From contig JAGBMJ010000103.1 in the NCBI GenBank assembly GCA_017634975.1, positions 1 to 64,000 on the forward strand: a DNA stretch of 64,000 nt. Direction: 5' to 3'. A model generated the notes under the pieces. That model ran no database searches and was not told the DNA's origin. It saw only the letters and a list, made by a program, of their open reading frames with translations. Source of the stretch: Lachnospiraceae bacterium (lineage in GTDB: Bacteria > Bacillota > Clostridia > Lachnospirales > Lachnospiraceae). Position 1 is the stretch's first letter, and every line of letters starts with the position of its first letter. The position numbers were made by a program, and so were the translations under genes. Shown in pieces: positions 18,371 through 26,960 of this stretch.

Positions 18371-19408
18371 TTAAGCCAAATCCGCAAGCTCATACAGAAG
18401 CTGCTCCGTCTTTGCCCAGCCCAGGCACGGATCGGTAATGGACTTGCCGTACACGCCTTCCCCGATCTTCTGTGCGCCGTCTTCAATATAACTTTCGATC
18501 ATCAGTCCCTTTACCAGACTGTGGATCTCCGGATTTACACGGCGGCTGTGCATCACATCCCGGCTGATCCGGATCTGCTCCATATACTTCTTGCCGGAAT
18601 TGGAATGGTTACAGTCAATGATCGCTGCCGGATTCACCAGATCCGGATGCTGCTCATAAGCATCCAGAAGGCGCCTTAAGTCTTCGTAGTGATAGTTGGC
18701 AATGCTCTGTCCGAACTGATTCACATAGCCGCGCAGGATCGCGTGTGCATACGGATTCCCGGTCGTCTTGACTTCCCAGCCGCGGTATACAAACTTCTGC
18801 GGATTCTGTGCTGCAATGATCGAATTCATCATAACCGAGATATCTCCGCTGGTCGGATTTTTCATTCCGGCCGGGATACCGATACCGCTGGCAACGATGC
18901 GATGCTGCTGGTCCTCTACGGAACGTGCGCCTACCGCCACATAGGACAGCAGATCCGACAGATAACTGTGATTCTCCGGATAAAGCATCTCTTCCGCGCA
19001 GGTAAATCCTGTCTCACGGACCACACGTGCATGCATCTCACGGATCGCGATGATCCCGGCAAGCATATCTTCCTTGCCTTCCGGATCCGGTTGATGGAGC
19101 ATCCCTTTATAGCCAAGGCCTGTCGTACGCGGCTTGTTGGTATAGACTCTGGGGATGATGAAGATCTTATCCTTGATCTTCTGATAAACCCTGGCAAGCC
19201 GGTTCATATAATCCAGTACCGCATCCTCATTGTCTGCCGAACACGGGCCTATGATAAGCAAAAATTTATTGCTCTTTCCGCTGAAGATATCTGCGATCTC
19301 CGCATCCCTTTTTTCCTTGATCGGTGCTACGGAAGGATCCAGCGGAAACTGCTGTTTCAACGCCTGCGGCGTGGGCAGTTCCCGGATCAGCTGCATACAC
19401 TTTTCCAT
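18371..19408 (-). CDS. 3-deoxy-7-phosphoheptulonate synthase, type I (AroF/G/H-like)
   Basis: 345 residues; condenses phosphoenolpyruvate and erythrose-4-phosphate to DAHP, entering the shikimate pathway. Family motifs: LLIIGPCSADNEDAV, PRVYTNKPRTTGLGYKG, VGARSVEDQQHR, and the C-terminal DCNHSNSGK and SLVKGLMIESYIEDG. It resembles the E. coli AroF/G/H alpha subclass; which amino acid regulates it cannot be told by eye. First gene of the run ending at miaA, with a promoter at 19472-19480. Confidence 0.94.
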   Translation of the reverse strand: MEKCMQLIRELPTPQALKQQFPLDPSVAPIKEKRDAEIADIFSGKSNKFLLIIGPCSADNEDAVLDYMNRLARVYQKIKDKIFIIPRVYTNKPRTTGLGYKGMLHQPDPEGKEDMLAGIIAIREMHARVVRETGFTCAEEMLYPENHSYLSDLLSYVAVGARSVEDQQHRIVASGIGIPAGMKNPTSGDISVMMNSIIAAQNPQKFVYRGWEVKTTGNPYAHAILRGYVNQFGQSIANYHYEDLRRLLDAYEQHPDLVNPAAIIDCNHSNSGKKYMEQIRISRDVMHSRRVNPEIHSLVKGLMIESYIEDGAQKIGEGVYGKSITDPCLGWAKTEQLLYELADLA

Positions 19409-19471
19409 CGAAGTTACTCCTTATTACCATTCAAAATAGTCAAAATAGATTTTATAAAAAATCAACTATGT

Positions 19472-19480
19472 ATTATAGCA
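19472..19480 (-). promoter_or_regulatory. Extended -10 promoter upstream of the DAHP synthase gene
   Basis: On the minus strand TGC-TATAAT (19472-19480) is a perfect -10 with the TGn extension; no good -35 is seen at 17-18 bases, which an extended -10 tolerates. Transcription would begin near 19465, leaving a leader of about 57 bases. The gap 19409-19531 is AT-rich and holds nothing else I can identify; no terminator hairpin for the upstream flavoprotein gene is visible. Confidence 0.6.
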
Positions 19481-19531
19481 TATCTTGAGCAATTTGCATA
19501 GAATTCTGCATAAAATCTGTTATAAAACGTC

Positions 19532-21151
19532 TTAACACCCCTGCAGGACTTTTTCCGCCGTCCGGATCCCATCCATGGCAGCCGAGGTGATACCACCGGC
19601 ATATCCGGCTCCTTCCCCGCAGGGATACAGTCCAAGCAGACTGCTGTGTCCGTTGGCATCACGCATGATGCGGATCGGAGACGAAGTCCGGCTCTCCACA
19701 CCGGCCAGCAGGGCATCCCCGTCATCAAAGCCCTCGATCATCCGCCCGAATGCCGGAAACGCTTCGATCACATCCTCTTCCAGCGCCTTCGGCAGGATCC
19801 CCCCAAGCGATGCATACTTCCAAATCCCGCGGATCTGCGGTTCGATCCCGTTTGGGGATACGTCATTTCGCCTCTCCCGAAAATCCGCCAGACACTCGAT
19901 GGGAATACACCCCTGTCCCGCCAGATACGCCTGTGCCTCCATCCGTTCCTGAAAATGCATACCATCAAACAGTCCGTTTCCGAAGATCCCCTGATCCACA
20001 GTAACCACGATCGCGGAATTGGCATTCTTTGAGCCGCGGTCCCGGTAACTCATTCCGTTTACTGCCAGTCGTCCTTCCTCGCTCGAAGCATTTACCACAT
20101 ACCCGCCCGGGCACATACAGAACGAGTAAACACCACGTCCGGAGGAAACACGGGTCGTCAACTTATAATCTGCAGCCGGCAGTTTCTTTTTTTCAAAACC
20201 TTCCCCATACTGGGAAAGATCGATGCGGCTCTGCAGATGCTGTACACGATAACCCACGGCAAACGCTTTGGACTCCATTGCGATCCCTGCTTCATACAGA
20301 TTACGGAAAGTGTCCCTGGCACTGTGCCCGGTGCAGAGGATCAGCTGCTTCGTTTCCCACATCTCCGTACGTCCGTCTTTGGTCCGGATCTCGGCACCGC
20401 TGATCCGGTTATCCCGGCTTAACGGCCGCACAAACGTCGTCTCAAAGAAATACTCCGCCCCCATCTGCTCCATTGCTGTCCGCAGATTTTTTACCACTTC
20501 CTTGAGCACGTTGGTCCCGATATGCGGTTTGTTCACATACAGGATATCCTCCGGCGCACCGTATTCAACAAACAGACGCAGCACCAGCGTATGCAGCCCG
20601 GTTTTATCAGACACCTGTGTATTCAGCTTCCCATCCGAAAACGTCCCGGCACCGCCTTCTCCGAACTGCACGTTTGTATCGGGATCCAGCACACCACCCT
20701 GCCAGAAGGCTTCAACCGTTTTCGTTCGCTCCTCTACGCTTTTTCCTCGCTCCAGTATCTTCGGACGCATTCCTGCTTTTGCCAGCACATAGGCGCAGAA
20801 CAGCCCTGCCGGTCCGCTGCCCACCACGATCGGTCGCTCACTTTCACTGTTTAAGCATATCCCCGCCTCCGGCAGCGGATAGTCTTTCGGTTCATACAGC
20901 CGTATTTCCGACTGTCCCTTCGCATCTTTCTTCAGCAGCTTCTGTGCCGTCTTTTTATCCGGCAGATCAAATGCCACCGTATACGAATACTTCAGCTCCG
21001 GTTTCTTTCTCGCATCCAGCGATCGTTTTACGATCGTCACATCCGTCAGTATTTTGGCATCCACACGGATCCGCTTTGCCACGGCTTTACGGATCTGCTC
21101 CGTTTCATTCGCAATCGGCGGGATCAAACGGATCCTGTCTATCTGATACAT
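19532..21151 (-). CDS. FAD-dependent NAD(P) oxidoreductase (YhiN/CbrA-like large family)
   Basis: 539-residue flavoprotein. A dinucleotide-binding motif IVVGSGPAGLFCAYVLAKAG starts near residue 109 and is followed by the family-specific QFGEGGAGTFSDGKLNTQV; a second nucleotide-contact segment, SLLGLYPCGEGAGYAGGITSAAMDG, lies near the C-terminus. An N-terminal domain of about 100 residues with basic IRVDAKILTDVTIVKRSLDARKK precedes the FAD domain. Members are annotated only as FAD-dependent dehydrogenases; substrate unknown. It follows another flavoprotein gene by 30 bases. Confidence 0.85.
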   Translation of the reverse strand: MYQIDRIRLIPPIANETEQIRKAVAKRIRVDAKILTDVTIVKRSLDARKKPELKYSYTVAFDLPDKKTAQKLLKKDAKGQSEIRLYEPKDYPLPEAGICLNSESERPIVVGSGPAGLFCAYVLAKAGMRPKILERGKSVEERTKTVEAFWQGGVLDPDTNVQFGEGGAGTFSDGKLNTQVSDKTGLHTLVLRLFVEYGAPEDILYVNKPHIGTNVLKEVVKNLRTAMEQMGAEYFFETTFVRPLSRDNRISGAEIRTKDGRTEMWETKQLILCTGHSARDTFRNLYEAGIAMESKAFAVGYRVQHLQSRIDLSQYGEGFEKKKLPAADYKLTTRVSSGRGVYSFCMCPGGYVVNASSEEGRLAVNGMSYRDRGSKNANSAIVVTVDQGIFGNGLFDGMHFQERMEAQAYLAGQGCIPIECLADFRERRNDVSPNGIEPQIRGIWKYASLGGILPKALEEDVIEAFPAFGRMIEGFDDGDALLAGVESRTSSPIRIMRDANGHSSLLGLYPCGEGAGYAGGITSAAMDGIRTAEKVLQGC

Positions 21152-21181
21152 TTCTTATCCTCTTATGATTTGCTTCAAATT

Positions 21182-22408
21182 CTATCGCAATAGGCCGCAG
21201 ACTGCAGCATGAGCCGTTGCCAGCGCAAAATGCAGGTTATAACCGCCGCAGGCTCCGGTGACATTAAGCATTTCCCCCAGAATATATACGCCGGGAGCTT
21301 TTGCAGATTCCAGGGTATCATCCACTTCCGAAAGCGGTATGCCTCCCGTCGATACCTGCGCCTGCCGGTAATCCCCGAGCGCAGTCGGGACAAAGCGGCA
21401 GTGTTTCATTTCCGAAACCAGCCGGTTAAGCTGCTTCAGAGATACCGCCTCCACACATTTGTCTGCTTTGATGCCGGATCGTTTCAGCAGATACAGGGTC
21501 AGTTTCTTCTGCAGCCATCCGGCAAAAAACTGCTCCAGCGTGCGTTCCCGCATAGCTTCGTAACGATTGCGGATCTTCTCCGCTAAATCTTTTTCTTCCA
21601 GATATGGTAAAAAATCGATCTCAAAGACCGAATCCTTCAGATCATCCAGATAACGCGTCAGCTGAAAAACAGGGATACCGGAGACCCCGTCTTTGGTCAG
21701 CTGCAGTTCTCCCTCATCCGCGGCAATATACTGCTCCTGATGCAGAAGCGATACTTTTGCCTGTACGCGTACGCCTGCGACCGCTTTCATATCCTCCGCA
21801 CAGACTACGGGAACCAGCGCGGGATGCCCTTTTCGGATCGTATGATCCAGCTGTTTGGTCAGTAGATATCCGTTTTGTTCCCGCTCTTTATATACCCCGG
21901 CCAGTCCGCCGCAGCCAAGGAGCACCGATTCGAACCCGTCTTCGGTCATACGTGAGCCATCTGTCTGCCTGTATAGGATGCGGAAATTTCCCTTGCTCCC
22001 GCGGATCTGCTCCGCCAGTACTTCCGTATGTACGTGCACGCCCAGTTCCTCGATCCGGAAACGCAGACAGTCCAGCACGGTCGCGGCCTGATTTGTCATG
22101 GGATACAGACCGCCTTTGACTTCCCGTATCTCCATACCGAGATCGTCCCAGAAAGCCCGTTCCGTGTCTGCATCGCAATAGGACAATATCTGAGCCAGCT
22201 TATCCGCAGAATCGGTACGGTAATGTGCGGTTCCCATATCGGTATTTGAGATATTGCACCTTCCGTTTCCGGTCAGCAAAAGCTTTTTCCCGATCCTTTC
22301 CTGACGCTCCAGTAAGACGACCTGTTTCCCGCTTTTGGCAAGCAGGATCGCGGCCGCCATCCCTGACATCCCGCCGCCGATCACGGCGATCCTTCCGCCA
22401 CGCATCAC
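21182..22408 (-). CDS. NAD(P)/FAD-dependent oxidoreductase, HI0933/BaiN-like family
   Basis: 408-residue flavoprotein of the HI0933 family. N-terminal Rossmann motif IAVIGGGMSGMAAAILLAKSG (8-28) is followed by KKLLLTGNGRCNISN, diagnostic for this family; the C-terminal part has VSTGGIPLSEVD and GLYNLHF-like GGYNLHFALATAHAA. Related proteins include BaiN, implicated in bile-acid transformation, but most members are of unknown substrate, so no bile-acid role is claimed. It overlaps the upstream membrane-protein gene by four bases. Confidence 0.88.
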   Translation of the reverse strand: MMRGGRIAVIGGGMSGMAAAILLAKSGKQVVLLERQERIGKKLLLTGNGRCNISNTDMGTAHYRTDSADKLAQILSYCDADTERAFWDDLGMEIREVKGGLYPMTNQAATVLDCLRFRIEELGVHVHTEVLAEQIRGSKGNFRILYRQTDGSRMTEDGFESVLLGCGGLAGVYKEREQNGYLLTKQLDHTIRKGHPALVPVVCAEDMKAVAGVRVQAKVSLLHQEQYIAADEGELQLTKDGVSGIPVFQLTRYLDDLKDSVFEIDFLPYLEEKDLAEKIRNRYEAMRERTLEQFFAGWLQKKLTLYLLKRSGIKADKCVEAVSLKQLNRLVSEMKHCRFVPTALGDYRQAQVSTGGIPLSEVDDTLESAKAPGVYILGEMLNVTGACGGYNLHFALATAHAAVCGLLR

Positions 22409-24087
22409 AATAACCGCAGCATCCGACCGAAGCGCTCCATATACTGCCCCAGAGGTATGCCGTAAAAGGTATATTCGGTGATCGCACCGGTCTTACAGCC
22501 GACGATAAAGAAGATCAGAAGGCTTAAGAAAAAGATGATCACAACCGACAAAAAAGCAGGCATAAAGTAACCGAACAAAATGCTGAGCAGCAAAGCCGTC
22601 GCCCCGGAAACAGCACCGGACAAAAGCGGCCACACAAACTGACTTTTCGGATCCAGTCGGAAGCGGATCTTTCGGTTCAGCACCAGCAGATTCAAAAAGC
22701 TCAGAACCGTGGCACACACGATGGTCGCAACAAATACCGCATAGATCCCAAGGCGTTCGGAAGGAACCAGAAACCACAGAAGTACCGCTCCGATCAGCAT
22801 CGCTCCCAGTGAATGGGTTACAACCTTGTTTTTCTTTTGCATGAACAGAAGCTGCAGGGATGTAGCCAGTGCATATACCAGGAACAGAACGGTTACACTT
22901 TCACACCGCAGCATGCGTACCGCCAGTACGGAATCGATGCCGAAACACCCCTTGCAGATCACTTTTGCCGCAGCAAACGTAAAGCTGGAAAAAAAGAAGG
23001 TGATCAGCATGGAAAACTCGGTCAGGCTCTGGCATTTGATCCGCACCTCATGGGCATCTCCGCGGAGCATGGAAAGGGTGATCTGTCTGGCATCTCCTAG
23101 ATACATCAAAAATACGGATAACAGCGGCAATATCGACATCGTCCGGCAGATTCCCTGCAGAATCCCCCATTGATAGGACCGGACCAGTTCTGCCTCGGTA
23201 CGGAAATGATACATGGCAAAGATCTGAGCCACAAAAAACATGCTGAACAATCCAGTGCAGGCCAGCGCTGCCGTTGCAGCCTGCGAAAAAAGAATCCCAT
23301 TACTGTTTTCACGCCGGCGGTTCTGGTCGCGATCCACCTGCCGTTGCAAAAAGTTCAGATGTTTGCAATAGATGGCCGCCATTGCCACAAGCCCGATCAC
23401 TGCACCGATCAGAAATCCGATTGCCACACCGGCGGCACCATAGACGTATTTGACTTCTTCATTCCGAAACAGCCTTGATGCGTTGATTCCGTCCCCCTGA
23501 AATACCCCGGCAAAGATCAGGACAAACACAAACGTAGATGCCTGCCGGATCATAAATACCAGGCTTGTCGGAAAAAAAGCATTCAGGATCACCGTATCCC
23601 CGGATGCCTCTGTTTCCCCGTCCAAAAAACCTCGCAGGAGCAGGGTCAGAGCATCTACGATAAATACCGGCAGCAGCCACATAAACGGCAGTGTATTGGT
23701 TTTGCCGAGCAAAAGGTATTCCGATGTCACTTCGGAAAGCTGCCACCAAAGCAGTGCGATCACCAGAACATAAAAAAACACCGCGATAACAGCTGCATTA
23801 AAGATCCTCTTTGCATTGCGATAAAAACCGCTTTCAAAGCGTTTTCCGAACTGTTCCCGTACGGCAGCGGAGATCCCTCCCGGAAAAAAAAGCAGCAGAA
23901 ATACCAAAAACTCATAGGCTGCAAAAAAATACCCACTGCCCTGGATCCCCGTACGCTTCACGACTACACAACGTGTCAGGAACGTAAAGCACACCCCAAG
24001 CAGCACACAGATCTGGGATACATTTTCGTTGTCAAAATGCGGCAGACCAAGCTTGCGCTTACGTTTTCCGCTCTTACTATCGCTCAT
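22405..24087 (-). CDS. Polytopic membrane protein, MATE/MurJ/Wzx-like flippase superfamily
   Basis: 560 residues with a basic N-terminal tail (first 15 residues rich in Lys/Arg) and about twelve to fourteen hydrophobic helices. The segmentation, an early FFPGGISAAVREQFGKRFESG motif between helices 2 and 3, and paired Arg residues resemble the MOP flippase superfamily (MurJ, SpoVB, Wzx). It may export a lipid-linked wall or polysaccharide precursor, but I cannot assign a substrate. It overlaps ybeY by 11 bases and the next gene by four, indicating coupled translation. Confidence 0.65.
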   Translation of the reverse strand: MSDSKSGKRKRKLGLPHFDNENVSQICVLLGVCFTFLTRCVVVKRTGIQGSGYFFAAYEFLVFLLLFFPGGISAAVREQFGKRFESGFYRNAKRIFNAAVIAVFFYVLVIALLWWQLSEVTSEYLLLGKTNTLPFMWLLPVFIVDALTLLLRGFLDGETEASGDTVILNAFFPTSLVFMIRQASTFVFVLIFAGVFQGDGINASRLFRNEEVKYVYGAAGVAIGFLIGAVIGLVAMAAIYCKHLNFLQRQVDRDQNRRRENSNGILFSQAATAALACTGLFSMFFVAQIFAMYHFRTEAELVRSYQWGILQGICRTMSILPLLSVFLMYLGDARQITLSMLRGDAHEVRIKCQSLTEFSMLITFFFSSFTFAAAKVICKGCFGIDSVLAVRMLRCESVTVLFLVYALATSLQLLFMQKKNKVVTHSLGAMLIGAVLLWFLVPSERLGIYAVFVATIVCATVLSFLNLLVLNRKIRFRLDPKSQFVWPLLSGAVSGATALLLSILFGYFMPAFLSVVIIFFLSLLIFFIVGCKTGAITEYTFYGIPLGQYMERFGRMLRLL

Positions 24088-24580
24088 AGCCTGCCTCCTT
24101 CAGGATCTCTTCCTGTAATGCTTCCATTCGTACCCTTTCATCCTCTTCCATATGATCGTATCCCAGCAGATGCAGTGCGGAATGTGCCACCAGAAAAGCG
24201 AATTCCCGAATCCTGCCATGTCCGTATTCTTCTGCCTGTGCATATACTCTTTCCGCACAGATCATGATCTCCCCAAGCAAAAGCTCTCCCGTATCGGGGT
24301 CAAAAAGATCGGCATCCTCTTCCGTCACTTCGGAGAAATCCCCTTCCCTGCCGGGTTCATAATTCAGATTCGGAAAGGACAGGACATCGGTGACCTTATC
24401 GATCTGCCGCGTCTGTGCATTTACTTCTCGGATTTCTTCCGGCGTCACAATATACAACGCCACCTGCACGTCAAAAGGACATGTATAACGCTGCAATACA
24501 TGCGTTAATACTTCCGTAGCGATCTTCGGATAATCCTCCAGAAACTCAATATCACATTCGGTATACAGATTCAGTTTCAT
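24077..24580 (-). CDS. ybeY: Endoribonuclease YbeY, 16S rRNA maturation factor
   Basis: 167 residues. The zinc-binding motif HSALHLLGYDH (H133, H137, H143) is intact, preceded by RQIDKVTDVLSFP, the other hallmark of the family. YbeY acts in 16S rRNA 3' end processing and ribosome quality control. It overlaps phoH by four bases; the phoH-ybeY pair is conserved in many bacteria. Confidence 0.96.
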   Translation of the reverse strand: MKLNLYTECDIEFLEDYPKIATEVLTHVLQRYTCPFDVQVALYIVTPEEIREVNAQTRQIDKVTDVLSFPNLNYEPGREGDFSEVTEEDADLFDPDTGELLLGEIMICAERVYAQAEEYGHGRIREFAFLVAHSALHLLGYDHMEEDERVRMEALQEEILKEAGYER

Positions 24581-25569
24581 ACGTGATTCTGCCTTTCCTT
24601 CTTTCTGTTTGCATTCTCATAGTTGTCGTAGGCCTGCACGATCCGCATGACCAGAGGATGACGCACCACATCTTTACTGGTAAGCGTGCAGAATGAGATG
24701 CCTTCCACTTTTTTGAGCACACGAACGGCCTCCTCCAGCCCGGATCTGGTTCCGGCAGACAGATCCTTCTGTGTCAGGTCACCGGTAATCACGACTTTCG
24801 AACCAAAACCGATACGGGTCAGAAACATCTTCATCTGTGCCGGCGTGGTATTCTGTGCCTCGTCGAGAATGATGAAGGAATTGTCCAGTGTACGTCCGCG
24901 CATATAGGCCAACGGTGCCACCTCGATCAGACCTTTTTCCATGTTCTTCTGAAACGCTTCTCCGCCCATGATCTGATACAGAGCATCATAGAGCGGACGC
25001 AGATACGGATCCACCTTGCTCTGCAGATCCCCGGGCAGAAAGCCCAGCTTTTCTCCGGCTTCGATCGCAGGTCTGGTCAGAATGATCCGCCCCACTTCTT
25101 CCTGTTTAAAGGCAGTGATCGCCATTGCCATGGCCAGATACGTCTTACCGGTTCCGGCCGGGCCGGTGCCGAATACCACCATGTCCCTGCGGATCGCATC
25201 CACATAGGTCTTCTGCCCTGCCGTCTTTGGCTTGATCGGTTTGCCCATGATCGTGCGGCAGATCGTATCATGATCCAGCTCCAGAAGCATATCGGACTGG
25301 TCCTCTTTGGCAAGTTCCAGACCATATTCCACCTTATGGGCTTCCAGACTTTTTTCATTTTTCGCGATCTCGGTGAGGTCACGGATCAGCCTTATCGCCC
25401 GGTCTACATTTTTCTCATTGCCCTGTATATGCACCGCTCCGTCACGGTCGGTGATATCCACCAGCAGTTCATCCTCGAGCTTTCGCAGATACCGGTCTCC
25501 TGCTCCGAACAGAAGCCGCATTCCCTCTGCGTTCAGTTCAATACTCTTACGGACACTTTCTTCTGCCAT
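24577..25569 (-). CDS. phoH: PhoH-family ATPase
   Basis: 330-residue P-loop protein. The N-terminal KH-like region (about 30-80) is followed by an ATPase core with Walker A GPAGTGKT (about 137-144), the LTRPAIEAGEKLGFLPGDL motif, and Walker B FIILDEAQNTTPAQMKMFLTR. PhoH proteins are predicted RNA-linked ATPases or helicases and are often paired with ybeY, as here. It abuts the pyrimidine phosphorylase gene stop with no gap. Confidence 0.93.
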   Translation of the reverse strand: MAEESVRKSIELNAEGMRLLFGAGDRYLRKLEDELLVDITDRDGAVHIQGNEKNVDRAIRLIRDLTEIAKNEKSLEAHKVEYGLELAKEDQSDMLLELDHDTICRTIMGKPIKPKTAGQKTYVDAIRRDMVVFGTGPAGTGKTYLAMAMAITAFKQEEVGRIILTRPAIEAGEKLGFLPGDLQSKVDPYLRPLYDALYQIMGGEAFQKNMEKGLIEVAPLAYMRGRTLDNSFIILDEAQNTTPAQMKMFLTRIGFGSKVVITGDLTQKDLSAGTRSGLEEAVRVLKKVEGISFCTLTSKDVVRHPLVMRIVQAYDNYENANRKKERQNHV

Positions 25570-26877
25570 TTATCCTTTTACCTCTCCCAATATGATCGGT
25601 CGTTTCTCCGGCGCCGCTTCTCCGATCCGGTAAGCTGCCTCCAGACGCTTTAACCCTTCCTCACCTTTACGATCATCATTGTAATAAATTTCTGCGAGTA
25701 CATCCCCCTTACGAACAGCATCGCCCACTTTTTTGTGTAATAAGATGCCCACCTCCGGATCGATCGTATCCGCCTTGGTCTCGCGTCCGCCGCCAAGTGC
25801 AAGCGAAGCCATGCCTACTTCCGCGCAGGCGATCGCACTTACGACTCCGTCTTTTTTGGCCGTAAGCGGCATCACGTTTGCTGCGATCTTCAGTTTCTTC
25901 TCGTCCAGCACATAAGACGGATCGCCGCCCTGCGCTTCTACAAAACGTGCCATCTGCTCCAGTGCTTTTCCCGAATGCAGCTGCTCTGACAAAAGTGCAT
26001 AGGCACTGTCAAAATCCTTTGCCACACCGGCAAAAATGCACATTCTGGATCCCAGCGTCAATACCAGTTTTCGGAAATCTTCCGGTCCCTGTCCTTTTAA
26101 GGTTTCAATCGCTTCACGCACTTCTATGGCATTTCCCACGGCATTGCCGAGCGGCTGGTCCATATCCGTGATATAGGCCCACACCTGTTTGCCGGCATGA
26201 CGGCCGATCGATACCATCGCCTCCGCCAGAGCATCTGCTCCCTTACGGTCCTTCATAAAAGCACCGCTGCCGCACTTCACATCCAGTACGATCGCATCTG
26301 CACCGGCAGCCAGTTTCTTACTCATGATGGAGCTGGCGATCAGCGCCATCTGATCCACGGTAGCCGTCACATCCCGCAAAGCATAGAGCTTCTTGTCGGC
26401 CGGCGCCAGATCTGCGGTCTGCCCCATGATCGCCATACCGATGGTATCCACCTGTCGGATGAAGCCATCCATCGTCAGTTCCGTAGAAAACCCGGGAATG
26501 CTCTCCAGTTTGTCGATCGTTCCTCCGGTATGCCCGAGTCCGCGTCCGCTCATCTTAGCCACTTTCACGCCAACCGAAGATACCAAAGGTGCAAGAGTCA
26601 GGCTGGTCTTGTCTCCGACACCACCGGTGGAATGTTTATCCACCTTGATCCCGCGGATACCGGACAGGTCCAGGGTATCGCCGCTGTCACGCATCGCAAG
26701 CGTCAGGTCTCCTGTCTCCTGCGGATTCATCCCCTGAAAGCAGATTGCCATTGTCATCGCAGACATCTGATAATCGGGAATATCTCCATGCGTATATCCC
26801 TGTATCATGAAATCGATCTCTTCCTTCGTCAGGATACCGCCGTTCTTCTTTTTTTCCAGCAGATCATACATGCGCAT
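25570..26877 (-). CDS. Pyrimidine-nucleoside (thymidine) phosphorylase
   Basis: 435 residues; cleaves uridine or thymidine with phosphate, yielding the base and (deoxy)ribose-1-phosphate. The family signature SGRGLGHTGGTIDKLESIPG is near residue 108, with VDKHSTGGVGDKTSL just before it and the KLAAGADAIVLDVKCGSGAFMK segment around 190. Length and sequence fit the Pdp class of Gram-positives more than E. coli DeoA. A strong site AAGGAGGG precedes ATG 26877. A weak candidate promoter, CTGACA-17-TATATC, lies at 26946-26974 on the minus strand, overlapping the neighbouring coding region. Confidence 0.94.
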   Translation of the reverse strand: MRMYDLLEKKKNGGILTKEEIDFMIQGYTHGDIPDYQMSAMTMAICFQGMNPQETGDLTLAMRDSGDTLDLSGIRGIKVDKHSTGGVGDKTSLTLAPLVSSVGVKVAKMSGRGLGHTGGTIDKLESIPGFSTELTMDGFIRQVDTIGMAIMGQTADLAPADKKLYALRDVTATVDQMALIASSIMSKKLAAGADAIVLDVKCGSGAFMKDRKGADALAEAMVSIGRHAGKQVWAYITDMDQPLGNAVGNAIEVREAIETLKGQGPEDFRKLVLTLGSRMCIFAGVAKDFDSAYALLSEQLHSGKALEQMARFVEAQGGDPSYVLDEKKLKIAANVMPLTAKKDGVVSAIACAEVGMASLALGGGRETKADTIDPEVGILLHKKVGDAVRKGDVLAEIYYNDDRKGEEGLKRLEAAYRIGEAAPEKRPIILGEVKG

Positions 26878-26878
26878 C

Positions 26879-26908
26879 TTGTCATTCCCTCCTTTTCTGT
26901 GCTATACT
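26879..26908 (+). promoter_or_regulatory. Promoter of the plus-strand rRNA methyltransferase
   Basis: TTGTCA (26879-26884) and TATACT (26903-26908), 18 bases apart, form a good sigma-A promoter on the plus strand. Transcription would begin near 26915, which excludes the in-frame GTG at 26910 as start codon and supports ATG 26961. The promoter overlaps the start region of the divergent phosphorylase gene. Confidence 0.65.
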
Positions 26909-26960
26909 CGTGAACGCAGTTTTGTATCACTTAGTTTACGGATCGGATATATTACATACT

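Noticed and set aside
26910-26960. GTG at 26910 as start of the RNA methyltransferase
   Set aside because: It would begin two bases after the predicted -10 box, before transcription could start, and adds 17 residues not needed by the family.
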